A DNA stretch of 64,000 nt from JBNLAN01 sp050302175. GTDB taxonomy: Bacteria; Pseudomonadota; Zetaproteobacteria; Mariprofundales; Mariprofundaceae. Position numbers and translations under genes: made by a program. The stretch spans positions 1 through 64,000 of the forward strand of contig JBNLAN010000009.1 of assembly GCA_050302175.1 (NCBI GenBank). The letters are read 5' to 3'. The notes below the pieces were generated by a model, which did not search any database, had not been told where the DNA came from, and worked only from the letters and a program-made list of their open reading frames with translations. Positions 39,031 through 47,824 of this stretch are shown here, piece by piece (positions within the stretch are counted from its first letter, which is position 1; each line of letters begins with the position of its first letter).

Positions 39031-40508
39031 GCTTCACCTCCTGCTCTGTTATCAAAGGCGGTTGGAACTTTGGTTGCCCAGTCCGTAGCCGCCTCATAGG
39101 CGCTGGCAGCAGAGAGCAGGGTGTCTTCGCGCCATGCCGGTGCAATCCACTGCAGGCCGACCGGCATGTTGTTGGCGAAACCGCACGGCTGCGACAGGCC
39201 GGGCAGTCCGGCCAGATTCACCGCGATGGTGAAGATATCGGAGAGATACATGGTCAGCGGATCGTCGGTTTTCTCACCCAGTTTGAAGGCGGTGATCGGG
39301 CTGGTCGGCGTGGCGATGATATCCACCTGCTCGAAGGCCTTGATGAAGTCCTGCTGCACCAGTGTGCGCACCTTCTGTGCCTTCAGGTAATAGGCGTCGT
39401 AGTAGCCGGAGGAGAGTGCGAAGGCGCCGGTCAGAATACGGCGTTTAACCTCCGAGCCGAAACCTTCGTCGCGCGAGCGGGTGTACATGTCGAGCAGGTC
39501 TTCCGGGTTGTCGCAGCGGTGGCCGAAGCGGACACCGTCATAACGCGACAGATTGGCCGAAGCTTCGGACGGTGCGATCACATAATAGGCGGCCACGGCG
39601 TACTCGGTATGCGGCAGCGAGATATCGATGATTTCGGCACCGAGTGATTCACACTGTTTCAGTGCCGCATCGATCGATGCACGCACCCCTGCATCCATAC
39701 CATCAACGAAATACTCTTTCGGACGACCGATCTTCAAGCCCTTCATATCGGTGGCGTTGCAGGCGCCAAGCCAGTCAACGGCAGGTGCATCATTCACCGA
39801 AGTGGCATCGCGGCTGTCGTGGCCTGCGATGGCCGCCGTGATCATGGCGGCATCCTTGACGGTACGGGTCATCGGACCTGCCTGATCGAGAGAGGAGGCG
39901 AAGGCGATGATGCCGCGACGTGAGACTCTTCCATAGGTCGGTTTCAGGCCGGTAATACCGCAAACGGCAGCAGGCTGACGGATCGAACCGCCGGTGTCGG
40001 TGCCCAGAGCGGCAGGGGTGAGGGCAGCAGCCACCGCCGCCGCCGAGCCGCCGGATGAACCGCCCGGAATCGTATCGGTATCCCACGGATTACGGCAGAT
40101 GCCGAAGGCGGATGTTTCGGTCGATGAGCCCATGGCGAACTCGTCCATGTTGGTCTTGCCAACCAGAACCGCACCCGCCTCTTTGAGCAGGGTGATCACA
40201 TGGGCATCGTAAGGGGCATGGAAATCTTTCAGGATGTTGGAGCAGCACTGGGTCGGCCCGTCCTGCGTGCAGAAGATGTCTTTGACGGCAATCGGCAACC
40301 CTTCGAGCGGACGCGGCCCGTGAGCAGCGCGATGCTTGTCCGAGGCTTCGGCCTGATCCAGTACATGTTTGGGATCAATATGGACAAAGGCGTTCAGGGT
40401 GTCGTTGTGGGCGGAAATACGATCCAGGTAGAGCCTGGCAACCTCAATGGCGGTGGTGGCGCCACTGTCGAGGCGCGCTTTGATTTCGGATAGTGAACTA
40501 AACGGCAT
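39027..40508 (-). CDS. gatA: Asp/Glu-tRNA amidotransferase subunit A
   Basis: Glutamine amidase of the amidase-signature family; makes ammonia for GatB. The catalytic Ser-cisSer-Lys set is complete: Lys in IAVKDIFCT and the two Ser in [14 protein letters not shown] and [14 protein letters not shown]. 493 residues is normal. The ATG shares one base with the gatC stop (TAATG), and the stop overlaps gatB by four bases, so gatC-gatA-gatB are tightly coupled. Confidence 0.97.
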   Translation of the reverse strand: MPFSSLSEIKARLDSGATTAIEVARLYLDRISAHNDTLNAFVHIDPKHVLDQAEASDKHRAAHGPRPLEGLPIAVKDIFCTQDGPTQCCSNILKDFHAPYDAHVITLLKEAGAVLVGKTNMDEFAMGSSTETSAFGICRNPWDTDTIPGGSSGGSAAAVAAALTPAALGTDTGGSIRQPAAVCGITGLKPTYGRVSRRGIIAFASSLDQAGPMTRTVKDAAMITAAIAGHDSRDATSVNDAPAVDWLGACNATDMKGLKIGRPKEYFVDGMDAGVRASIDAALKQCESLGAEIIDISLPHTEYAVAAYYVIAPSEASANLSRYDGVRFGHRCDNPEDLLDMYTRSRDEGFGSEVKRRILTGAFALSSGYYDAYYLKAQKVRTLVQQDFIKAFEQVDIIATPTSPITAFKLGEKTDDPLTMYLSDIFTIAVNLAGLPGLSQPCGFANNMPVGLQWIAPAWREDTLLSAASAYEAATDWATKVPTAFDNRAGGEA

Positions 40509-40786
40509 TATTCAATCACCTTTGGCACAACATAGAGGCCGGATTCGGTTTTAGGGGCAGGTTTCTGCAGTGCATCGCGACGGTTGTTATTGGTGACGAT
40601 ATTGGCACGCAGCGGCATGGCGGCATCGTGCGGATGCGCGGTGGCGGGTATACCATCGGTATTTACTTCCGAAAGGGCTTCAATATAGCCGAGAATGCCG
40701 GAGAGCTGCGGACCGAGTTCGGCGGCTTCATCTTCGGTCAGGCGAATGCGTGCAAGCATCGCTACTTTTTTTACATCAATTTCCAT
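40508..40786 (-). CDS. gatC: Asp/Glu-tRNA amidotransferase subunit C
   Basis: The small stabilising subunit of GatCAB (92 aa). VAMLARIRLTEDEAAELGPQLSGILGYIEALSEVNTDG is characteristic, as is the C-terminal GLYVVPKVIE. The start at 40786 is chosen because the frame upstream is not coding and the family begins with this block. It is the first gene of the gat operon, whose promoter must lie in the ~230 bp shared with the divergent tetR-type gene. Confidence 0.95.
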   Translation of the reverse strand: MEIDVKKVAMLARIRLTEDEAAELGPQLSGILGYIEALSEVNTDGIPATAHPHDAAMPLRANIVTNNNRRDALQKPAPKTESGLYVVPKVIE

Positions 40787-40898
40787 GCTATTTACCTGCT
40801 CCCGGAAACGAGCGCCTGATGCGCCTGTCGTATAAGGCCGGGAAGCATAATCAATGCAGGATGTTTTCTCCAGAGCGGAAAACTGCGGCGCTCGATGT

Positions 40899-40934
40899 GT
40901 TGATCGACTGATCAAATCCACGTTTTTGATCAAC
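40899..40934. promoter_or_regulatory. operator-like inverted repeats before the TetR gene
   Basis: TTGATC-GACT-GATCAA (40900-40915) and TTGATCAA (40926-40933) are two perfect palindromes, and GTTGATC (40899-40905) is the reverse complement of GATCAAC (40928-40934). A third TGATC half-site follows nearer the tetR start. The block sits between gatC and the TetR-type gene, the expected place for a self-regulated operator. A regulator binding here would also cover the gatC promoter. Confidence 0.55.
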
Positions 40935-41014
40935 GAAACCGTTTTTCTTTCCTGCTATGGAGGTCTACGCTGCCATTGATCACACGATCTGATCGCATGG
41001 TCAAGGAGGTGGCG

Positions 41015-41662
41015 ATGTCCGGTTTAATTACTACAGAAAAAGTGGAAAGTGACGTGCGCCAACGTTTGCTGGAGGCCGCCATGCGTGCTTTCCTCGAAGA
41101 GGACTATCAGCGCGTCTCGATGCGTCGGGTGGCGCAGCAAGCCGGTAGTAATATGTCGATGATCTATTACTACTTCGGCAACAAAGAGGGGCTGTTCGAG
41201 GAGGTGTTGCGCTGTTGGCTGCAGCCGCTGATCGACAATATGAAATCACCGAAATCCGAGGAATCTCCCGGCTCCATCGAGGAGTTCTTCCGTATGTACT
41301 ACCGTTCCGCCCTTGCACAGCCCCGCTTCCCTCTACTGATCATGAAGACACTCAACTCCACCGATGCACCGGGTGCTCGATTCCTCTGTGAAACGGTGCT
41401 CGAGCGTGGTCGCCAGTCGGGTATACAGTGGGGCCGGCGCATGCAAACGGAGGGAAAGATCGCAGCCGATATCGATCTGGAGCTGCTGCGCATCGCTGCG
41501 GTCAGCATGTCGATGATGCCGATGTTGATCCGAGACTTTCTGGCAAAACAGTTCGACGAGCCCATCGACGAAGCTTTCTTCGATCGGCTATCGGTCTTTT
41601 ATACTCGTATTATGACCCACGGCATTGTGCGCCCGCTCGGGAAGAGCGGTGAGGAGGATTAG
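41015..41662 (+). CDS. TetR/AcrR family transcriptional regulator
   Basis: A 215-residue repressor. The N-terminal helix-turn-helix is RQRLLEAAMRAFLEEDYQRVSMRRVAQQAGSNMSMIYYYFGNKEGLFEEV, with the family's Y-x-Y-F-x-x-K end. The C-terminal domain is helical and holds an unknown ligand pocket. AAGGAGG before the ATG at 41015 decides the start. The gene ends at a TAG directly followed by the methyltransferase ATG, so it controls or shares the transcript of the next two genes. Operator-like inverted repeats lie 80-115 bp upstream. Confidence 0.93.
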   Translation: MSGLITTEKVESDVRQRLLEAAMRAFLEEDYQRVSMRRVAQQAGSNMSMIYYYFGNKEGLFEEVLRCWLQPLIDNMKSPKSEESPGSIEEFFRMYYRSALAQPRFPLLIMKTLNSTDAPGARFLCETVLERGRQSGIQWGRRMQTEGKIAADIDLELLRIAAVSMSMMPMLIRDFLAKQFDEPIDEAFFDRLSVFYTRIMTHGIVRPLGKSGEED

Positions 41663-42775
41663 ATGAAATCATTTGCCAGAAATAGAATGGCCGTCAAAGG
41701 CTTTAACAGAGCGCTCGGCTTTGCCGATTGGCTGCAGAAGCTGCCGGGGAAAATGATGCCGCCGCCAATGCGGCTGATCCAGATCGGGTCGCTCTACTGG
41801 CAGTCGCGGGCGCTCTATGTGGCAGCAAGACTTGATCTCGCTACGCTACTCGGTAACGATACACTTTCCGTTGCCGAGCTGGCGCAGCAGGCAGGTTGCG
41901 ATGCCGACAGCCTCTATCGCCTGCTTCGTATGCTGGTTTCGATGGATATCTTTGCCGAACCGGAGAAGGGCAGGATCGCCAACAACAAGACATCCGCCTC
42001 TCTGGACGAGAACCGGTCGAACTGCGTGCGCGCCATGATCCTGATGCACAATTCGCCGGAGATGACGCGCCCCTGGATCGAGGAACTGGAGAACGGTATC
42101 CAGGGTGGTGAGGTTCCGTTCAGGCTGGCGCATGGCGAGAACCTTTTTGACTACATGGATACGCATGCCGAGTTCGAAAGCCTTTTCTCCCGAGCTATGG
42201 ATACTACCGAGGCACTGCTCGGTAACGCTTTTATCACCGATTTCGATTGGGGGCGCTTTGATCGGATCATCGATGTCGGTGGCTCCAAGGGGAGCAAGGC
42301 GATCACTATCCTGAAGAAGTTCCCGAAGTTGAAGGCGGTTGTTTTCGATCGAGAGCAGGTGATCGATGAGGCGCGTGGCTATTGGCATGGCAAGGTGGAG
42401 GAGAGCGTTCTTTCGCGTATCGAATTCGTCGGCGGCGATGCCAGGGAAACTGTGCCGGAGGGTGATAAACGCGATGTTTATCTGCTCTGCGCTGTTTTTC
42501 ACGGGCTGGGGGATGCCGATTCGGTCCGAATTTTGCGCAATATCCATGATGCTTCGCAGGGGGAGGTCGCTATCTTCGATGCGGTGATGGCCGAACAGGG
42601 TGAAAGCCTGATGGTCACATCATTCGATATGCAGATGCTGATGGGTACAGAGGGTCGCGAGCGCACCGCCAATGAGTGGCAGGCACTGTTCGATGCGGCC
42701 GGTTACCAGTTGATTAAATGCTTCGATACCCGCTCGCTATGGAAGCTTCAGCTGTTGCGGCCGCGGCGCAACTGA
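41663..42775 (+). CDS. O-methyltransferase with dimerisation winged helix (370 aa)
   Basis: A two-domain methyltransferase of the type used for hydroxyneurosporene, acetylserotonin or antibiotic aglycones. Residues ~40-115 form a dimerisation/winged-helix part (LAQQAGCDADSLYRLLRML), and residues ~190-350 a SAM domain with RIIDVGGSKGSKAITIL (motif I) and AVVFDREQVI (motif II). LMGTEGRERTANEWQALFDAAGY is the class-specific C-terminal block. The usual catalytic His near EALL/VFHGLGD may be in FHGLGD. The TAG of the regulator gene directly abuts the ATG. Substrate unknown; small-molecule modification is likely. Confidence 0.87.
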   Translation: MKSFARNRMAVKGFNRALGFADWLQKLPGKMMPPPMRLIQIGSLYWQSRALYVAARLDLATLLGNDTLSVAELAQQAGCDADSLYRLLRMLVSMDIFAEPEKGRIANNKTSASLDENRSNCVRAMILMHNSPEMTRPWIEELENGIQGGEVPFRLAHGENLFDYMDTHAEFESLFSRAMDTTEALLGNAFITDFDWGRFDRIIDVGGSKGSKAITILKKFPKLKAVVFDREQVIDEARGYWHGKVEESVLSRIEFVGGDARETVPEGDKRDVYLLCAVFHGLGDADSVRILRNIHDASQGEVAIFDAVMAEQGESLMVTSFDMQMLMGTEGRERTANEWQALFDAAGYQLIKCFDTRSLWKLQLLRPRRN

Positions 42776-42776
42776 G

Positions 42777-43205
42777 ATGGTTGCTGCGATACATCTGATC
42801 TTTGCCGGCATCTGGCTCGGTTGTATTGTGGTCGAGGTGCTGTTCGAGCGGGCACTGATCGGCAAGGGGCGGGAGCAGGAACTTATCCTTGCCCGCCTGC
42901 ATAAACGTGTCGATCTGGTCGTAGAGATACCCGCCTTTCTCATCGTGCTGCTGACTGGAGCGTTAGTACTTTCCACGGTTGAAGCCGGTGCACTGCTCTA
43001 TACCAAGGCCGGACTTGGCCTGATTGCCGTCATCGCCAACATCTATTGCGTACGGTTGGTGTTCTGCCGTGCCGATGCCGCAGAGGCTGGCGATTGGTTG
43101 TCTTTTGAGCGGTACGACCACCTGCAGCACAAAGTCGGTGCGGTTGTGTTGCTGTCAGTCGTTGTTGCATCGATAATCGGAGTATCTGCAGATTTTAACG
43201 CATAA
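42777..43205 (+). CDS. four-helix CopD-like membrane protein (142 aa)
   Basis: Four hydrophobic helices, with HLIFAGIWLGCIVVEVLFERAL at the start and HLQHKVGAVVLLSVVVASIIG at the end; a His occurs in the first and fourth helix, as in CopD/DUF2269-type proteins, some of which bind haem or copper. It starts one base after the methyltransferase stop, so it is the third gene of the TetR operon. The membrane protein and methyltransferase may form one function with a small-molecule signal, but the job is unknown. Confidence 0.72.
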   Translation: MVAAIHLIFAGIWLGCIVVEVLFERALIGKGREQELILARLHKRVDLVVEIPAFLIVLLTGALVLSTVEAGALLYTKAGLGLIAVIANIYCVRLVFCRADAAEAGDWLSFERYDHLQHKVGAVVLLSVVVASIIGVSADFNA

Positions 43206-43222
43206 CGGTAACTATTTCGAAG

Positions 43223-44116
43223 TCAGGCGGCACATGCATTCAGCGTATGGTGGCTACTGCGCATCTGATTGTCTTCGATAATGAATTCCAGGGCGTGGGC
43301 GAAATCGGGATAACGGTTCCGCCAAGTGCATATCGATTCACTTGGTATTTTCAATAAACGCAGTGGGGTTACTGCTGTGGTTGTAGCCGTAGCCGTATAA
43401 GGTTGTTCCGTGGCGGAACATATTTCGCCCAGTTCGTCACCTGGCGCCGCCGTTGCAAACACGATTTTCCTGCCTTTCTCATAGGGGTGGGGTTTTGAGA
43501 TTTCGGCGGTTCCTTCCATCACGAGGTACATCGTATCCGTATCGGTTGATCCCTGTTGTTGCAAAATTTCTCCGGCGCTCAGGGATACAAAGCTTGCCTC
43601 GTGCAGAATGGTTTCATGGATGTTCCGCGGCAGTAGCGAAAATGCGAGGTTGGCAGCAAGGGCTGTTGCTGCACGTCGTTTTTCCGACATTTGAAGAAGT
43701 GCGGAACGAAACGCCTCGTTCCTGGAGGAAAATTTCCGCACAAGTTCGTTCGGTATCACGTACAATCTGCCTTTTTTACTTGGGCGAATTTGCGTACAGC
43801 AAAAAGGCTGCATAAGGATGCACTCTTTTCCATAGGCCTGACCGGGCAGGATGGAACCCATTTCAAAGAGCTGCTGTTCGCATTGCATGCTGAGCAACAG
43901 TTCGCCCGAGTCGAGCAGATACAGCGGCATCGTGTCGCCAAGAGTGTAAATGCCATCTTCGTTCAGAAATAAGAAACGCTGTTGCTCATGGATGGCAAGC
44001 GCAACCGGAATGTCTGCTTCTATGTCGATGGTCGTTGTTGCCCGATCCAAATCTGCCAATTCTGTTTTTGATAGTCCGGCAAGGATTGGAAAACGTGCGT
44101 AGTCGAATTTTGGCAT
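43223..44116 (-). CDS. protein with two cyclic nucleotide-binding domains (297 aa)
   Basis: Two beta-roll modules without any HTH. The second (residues ~170-285) is clear: GEILQQQGSTDTDTMYLVMEGTAEISKP and APGDELGEICSATEQPYTATATT match the CRP-like fold and its phosphate cassette; the first (~15-120) is degenerate. It ends in a short His/Asn tail. AGGAGAAAG precedes the ATG. It may act as an adaptor that senses cAMP from the cyclase at 26.7 kb. It is divergent from the GATase gene across a 107-bp gap that holds a direct repeat. Confidence 0.8.
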   Translation of the reverse strand: MPKFDYARFPILAGLSKTELADLDRATTTIDIEADIPVALAIHEQQRFLFLNEDGIYTLGDTMPLYLLDSGELLLSMQCEQQLFEMGSILPGQAYGKECILMQPFCCTQIRPSKKGRLYVIPNELVRKFSSRNEAFRSALLQMSEKRRAATALAANLAFSLLPRNIHETILHEASFVSLSAGEILQQQGSTDTDTMYLVMEGTAEISKPHPYEKGRKIVFATAAPGDELGEICSATEQPYTATATTTAVTPLRLLKIPSESICTWRNRYPDFAHALEFIIEDNQMRSSHHTLNACAA

Positions 44117-44176
44117 GGCTTTCTCCTAGGGGTTGCTTATTTGATAGTCATTATACCCTGTGTTAGTGATAGCTGT

Positions 44177-44207
44177 GTGATATCTGATTGACAGCTTCGT
44201 GATATCT
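44177..44207. promoter_or_regulatory. paired direct repeat GTGATATCT
   Basis: GTGATATCT occurs at 44177-44185 and 44199-44207, 22 bp apart (about two helical turns), in the divergent gap between the double cNMP-binding gene and the GATase gene. TGTGA at the first copy recalls half a CRP site. A regulator could bind both on one face of the DNA. Confidence 0.4.
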
Positions 44208-44223
44208 CCCATGCTGCTAACGC

Positions 44224-44943
44224 ATGCGTATCCTTATCACCATGCATGCTTCCATTGAGCCGGCGACCCTGTTTGCCAGCGAACTTGAGAAGGCCGGTTT
44301 TACATTCGACATCGTACAGGTGAAGCACGATCCTCTGCCGGATACGCTCGATGGTTATGCCGGAATGCTGGTGATGGGCGGGCCGCAATCAGCTAACGAC
44401 GATCTTCCTTACATCCTTGCCGAGCAGAAATTGCTGCAAGAAGCCATTGGCAAAGAGATGCCTGTACTCGGTATTTGTCTTGGCGCACAGATGTTGGCAA
44501 AGGCGGCTGGAGGTACGGTACACAAGTCACCTCGTCCTGAGCATGGATGGTTTACGATTTCAAGCACCGATGCTGCGTTAAGCGACCCATTGTTTTCGGC
44601 CATGGAATCCGAAATGCCGATTTTCCAATGGCATGGAGAAACCTTCACGCTTCCGGAAGGGGCCGTGCTGCTTGCCACCAATCGGGAGGTGCCGCATCAG
44701 GCGTTTCGCATTGGAGCCAATCAGTATGGTCTGCAATTTCATGCCGAGGTCAGTGAATCGGTGATTCGCCGCTGGATTGAGCATGGAAGCGATGATTTGG
44801 CCTATTTGCCCGCCGATGCCGGGGAACGCATGCTGGCGGATGCCGAGGATAAGCTGCCGGCGATCAATACCTTTTGCTGTCGCCTTACAGCGGCGTGGGT
44901 AACATTGGTACGCAACTATGTTTTGGGAATGGTGGCGAAGTGA
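44224..44943 (+). CDS. class I glutamine amidotransferase domain protein
   Basis: A stand-alone GATase (239 aa). The catalytic triad is complete: C85 in VLGICLGAQMLAKAAGG, H173 and E175 in LQFHAEVSE. The proteins most like it are YfeJ/GuaA-like amidotransferases annotated only as glutamine amidotransferases; they can hydrolyse glutamine or cleave gamma-glutamyl compounds. No synthetase partner is adjacent. The ATG at 44224 lacks a strong ribosome binding site. It converges with the large protease gene, with 14 bp between stops. Confidence 0.88.
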   Translation: MRILITMHASIEPATLFASELEKAGFTFDIVQVKHDPLPDTLDGYAGMLVMGGPQSANDDLPYILAEQKLLQEAIGKEMPVLGICLGAQMLAKAAGGTVHKSPRPEHGWFTISSTDAALSDPLFSAMESEMPIFQWHGETFTLPEGAVLLATNREVPHQAFRIGANQYGLQFHAEVSESVIRRWIEHGSDDLAYLPADAGERMLADAEDKLPAINTFCCRLTAAWVTLVRNYVLGMVAK

Positions 44944-44957
44944 TGTCAGCTAGCTGG

Positions 44958-47009
44958 CTACATTGCGGCCGCCAACTCTTTCCGGGGTGCCGCATGAGTT
45001 TCCGAGGTCGAAATAGTCTCATGCACTGCCAAGCTTCTATCGATATGTGAAAGGTTTGATCGAATGGCTTTGTCGTCAACCTTACCTTCCTTGGCAAAAA
45101 ACAGGGTATAGATGATATTGGCATTGCCTGTTTCTTTCGTTTTGCTGCTCAGATGTGACAGGTGCGCCTGGGTTCTCTCATTCTCAAAATAAGGTTCGCC
45201 ATTATACGGCCACTGTTTTTTCTGAATTTTTGCCCAATTGACATGATGCTTGTCCTGCATGCGTTTTGCCGGGGCAATATTGCGTTCGATGGCGAATGCA
45301 GTGCGGTTGTTTTTGTCTTCTCCGATGACCACGTTGGCGATATCCCATATCACTTTTCCTTGATCCTTGAAGTAGGCGAGGTCGATTTGCATGTCGCTGT
45401 TTTCGGTGATCTTCATAATATCGGCCGTGTAGCCGAATGAGAATCGGGGGGAGTCGAACTTGAATGATTTGTTGCTGCGGAAATTGAAGCTTAATTTTCT
45501 CAGTGGCTCGGGAAGCATTTTTTTCAATTCGAACAGCTTATTCCACTCATCTAGAGTGCCGTAGTAAGAGATGTTGGAAAAGTTAGCGAGGGCTTCAAGG
45601 TCAATCATATGGCCGCTGAAATACCCGGTTTTGGCAACTCTGGACATGACAATGCACCCTCCGGGAACCGGCAGGTAGAAGCATACAAACTTCATGTCGG
45701 CATAGGGGATATTCCAGATGCTCACTTTCCACTTGCGGGAGTAATCATCAGTAAAGATATAATTTTTGGCCGTTTTCCCCAAAGAGGTGATGCGAATATC
45801 TTCGGAGCCCACGGTGCGACTGTATTCGATGCCCTTTAGTATCAGGTCCATCAATGTTTCAGGGTCGCTGAGAAGCGTTTTTTGTGAAATATTGTCGGGT
45901 GTTCTGATCAGCATGTAATTCGTGTAGCCCATTTTGCCATGCTTGATGAATCCGTTTCTCCCCAAATCTTTGGTTTGCACTTTTTCAGGTGAAAACGTGA
46001 CCCATGTTTTATCATCTTTTTGTGTAATCACAGAAGGGAAAATCGAGTTGACTGAGTAGTGAAGCAGCAGGTCGGATCCCTTGCCGTTAGGAAAAGTATC
46101 GCTTTTGTTTTCCTCCATCAGTTTCACATACAACTGTTTCGCAAAGTCATCATTAATTTTTGTGATTGCATTGTGAAGTTGGAGGTGTTTTGCAGGCAGG
46201 GGGATTTTCTTGTCCAGCGTCCCAATAGTCGTGGCGCTCATGTTGTCCATTTTGTACTGCATCATTTTGAAGACTCGGGCTTCATTCGGGGCATCCAGCG
46301 CCTCTGAAATCGGAAGCGCGAAGTTGAGGTTTTCGTTTTCTGATTTCTGAGTAATGATTCCAATTACCTGTCCGCTGTTGTCCAGAAGCGGGCCGCCGCT
46401 GTTGCCGGGTGATGCAGCGGCGGAAAAGCGAATCCACTTCCATTCGCCGGAAACTTCTTCGGGAGTATTGGAGGTATATTGTCCGTTGCGGATGACGATG
46501 CCTTGCCCGTACGCGTTGCCGACTGAATAGACACTCTTGTTGGATGATGGCTTTCGGTTAATTTTAAGGAAATTCTTTGTCGGAAGGTTTTTCACAGTAA
46601 AGATCGAGAAGTCTCTTCGCTCTGAATATTTCTCAATCTTTTCTACCTCATAAACTTTGCCGTTTTTATCCCTGATGAAGAGGCCCTCTGTTTGGCTTGG
46701 GGTGTCCAGATTCATGACATGGGCGGCTGTAATCAGTTTGTTTTTCTCGAAGGAAAACGCCGTGCCCACTGAATAGTATTGATCGTTACGGATGTGGAAC
46801 GGGATCAACTGCATCGGTAGTGGTTTTTGGTAGGAAAGCGGATCTTTTTCAGGCTTGGGAACGACAACCTCAAACACGGAGTCGGAGATGGTCTTCTCGA
46901 TATCCGGTGCCAGCCCCTCAGCTGCGCAGGGTTGTGCCAGAAGTATGGCGCTTCCGATCATCATGGCCGATAGCTTCAGTAGTGCTCCTGATCTGTTTAC
47001 AAACCACAT
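44958..47009 (-). CDS. secreted trypsin-like serine protease with large unknown C-terminal domain (683 aa)
   Basis: A signal peptide (residues ~10-31, ending AQPCAA) precedes a chymotrypsin-fold protease: H97 in ITAAHVM, D133 in RDFSIF, and S204 in ASPGNSGGPLLD form the catalytic triad of DegP-like enzymes. No PDZ domain follows. Instead there are ~450 residues of unrecognised sequence with a mid-region hydrophobic patch (FVCFYLPVPGGCIVM). The gene has a higher A+T share than its neighbours, suggesting transfer. GGAGGG precedes the ATG. Location would be periplasmic. Target unknown. Confidence 0.8.
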   Translation of the reverse strand: MWFVNRSGALLKLSAMMIGSAILLAQPCAAEGLAPDIEKTISDSVFEVVVPKPEKDPLSYQKPLPMQLIPFHIRNDQYYSVGTAFSFEKNKLITAAHVMNLDTPSQTEGLFIRDKNGKVYEVEKIEKYSERRDFSIFTVKNLPTKNFLKINRKPSSNKSVYSVGNAYGQGIVIRNGQYTSNTPEEVSGEWKWIRFSAAASPGNSGGPLLDNSGQVIGIITQKSENENLNFALPISEALDAPNEARVFKMMQYKMDNMSATTIGTLDKKIPLPAKHLQLHNAITKINDDFAKQLYVKLMEENKSDTFPNGKGSDLLLHYSVNSIFPSVITQKDDKTWVTFSPEKVQTKDLGRNGFIKHGKMGYTNYMLIRTPDNISQKTLLSDPETLMDLILKGIEYSRTVGSEDIRITSLGKTAKNYIFTDDYSRKWKVSIWNIPYADMKFVCFYLPVPGGCIVMSRVAKTGYFSGHMIDLEALANFSNISYYGTLDEWNKLFELKKMLPEPLRKLSFNFRSNKSFKFDSPRFSFGYTADIMKITENSDMQIDLAYFKDQGKVIWDIANVVIGEDKNNRTAFAIERNIAPAKRMQDKHHVNWAKIQKKQWPYNGEPYFENERTQAHLSHLSSKTKETGNANIIYTLFFAKEGKVDDKAIRSNLSHIDRSLAVHETISTSETHAAPRKELAAAM

Positions 47010-47196
47010 GGTTTAGCCCTCCCAGGCAAAAACGTTTATCGATGACGCCAGAGCTTAGCAGAGCTGTTTTCCGATAGGTAGGCCATTGTGACAGGCTGCT
47101 CAGGGATATTGGCCCGGTCCGTAAGGCGGTGCTGCTCGGGTTTCTCTTTTCCTCCCATCTGCCTACACTGCATTGATTATCTCTAAGGAGGCCGTT

Positions 47197-47751
47197 ATGA
47201 CGCATGTGCTGGTTCCGTTTTCAACCGGGGTGGAGGAGGTCGAATTCACGGCAATTGTGGATATTTTACGTCGGGCGGGCGTAGAGGTGATCACGGCCAG
47301 TCTTGATGGCGGCGATGTTACCGGGCGTTCGAAAATCACCATTCGTCCGGATGCGGCGCTGAATGCCGTGAAGGATGAGAACTGGGAGATGATAGTGCTG
47401 CCGGGTGGCCAGCCCAATGCCGATCTGTTGCGAGCGGATGCGCGGGTGAAAGCGATTGTGCAGCGCCTGCGGGACACCAATAAAGCGGTGGCGGCGATTT
47501 GTGCAGCGCCTGCGGCTCTGGCGGCGTATGGCGTACTCGGCACACAACGGGTCACCTCATATCCGGGCACGGCGGCAAAGGTGAAAGAGCTTGCCCCTGA
47601 TGCGGTGTATGTGGATGAGGCGGTTGTCGAGGATGGTTTTTTGACCACCAGCCGCGGGGCAGGCACGGCAGTGGAGTTCGCGCTTCGGCTGGTTGCGCGT
47701 CTGTGCGGCGAGGCGAAGGCAGCCGAAATCCGAACTTCTATTGTGGCCTGA
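47197..47751 (+). CDS. DJ-1/PfpI family protein (YajL-like)
   Basis: 184 residues with GVEEVEFTAIVDILRRAGVEV at the N-terminus, the reactive C102 in AAICAAPAALAAYGVL, and the Tyr/Pro/Gly block RVTSYPG. It belongs to the DJ-1/YajL group of cysteine proteins, which protect against oxidative and dicarbonyl damage (deglycase or chaperone activity has been reported for members). AAGGAGG precedes the ATG at 47197, giving a clear start. It stands alone in the + direction, divergent from the protease gene. Confidence 0.92.
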   Translation: MTHVLVPFSTGVEEVEFTAIVDILRRAGVEVITASLDGGDVTGRSKITIRPDAALNAVKDENWEMIVLPGGQPNADLLRADARVKAIVQRLRDTNKAVAAICAAPAALAAYGVLGTQRVTSYPGTAAKVKELAPDAVYVDEAVVEDGFLTTSRGAGTAVEFALRLVARLCGEAKAAEIRTSIVA

Positions 47752-47824
47752 CAAAGAGGCCTTCCCGGTTCCTCTTGTGCCAGCTATCCACCGGCGGCAA
47801 TATCGGTGGCCTCTGGGAGGCTCT

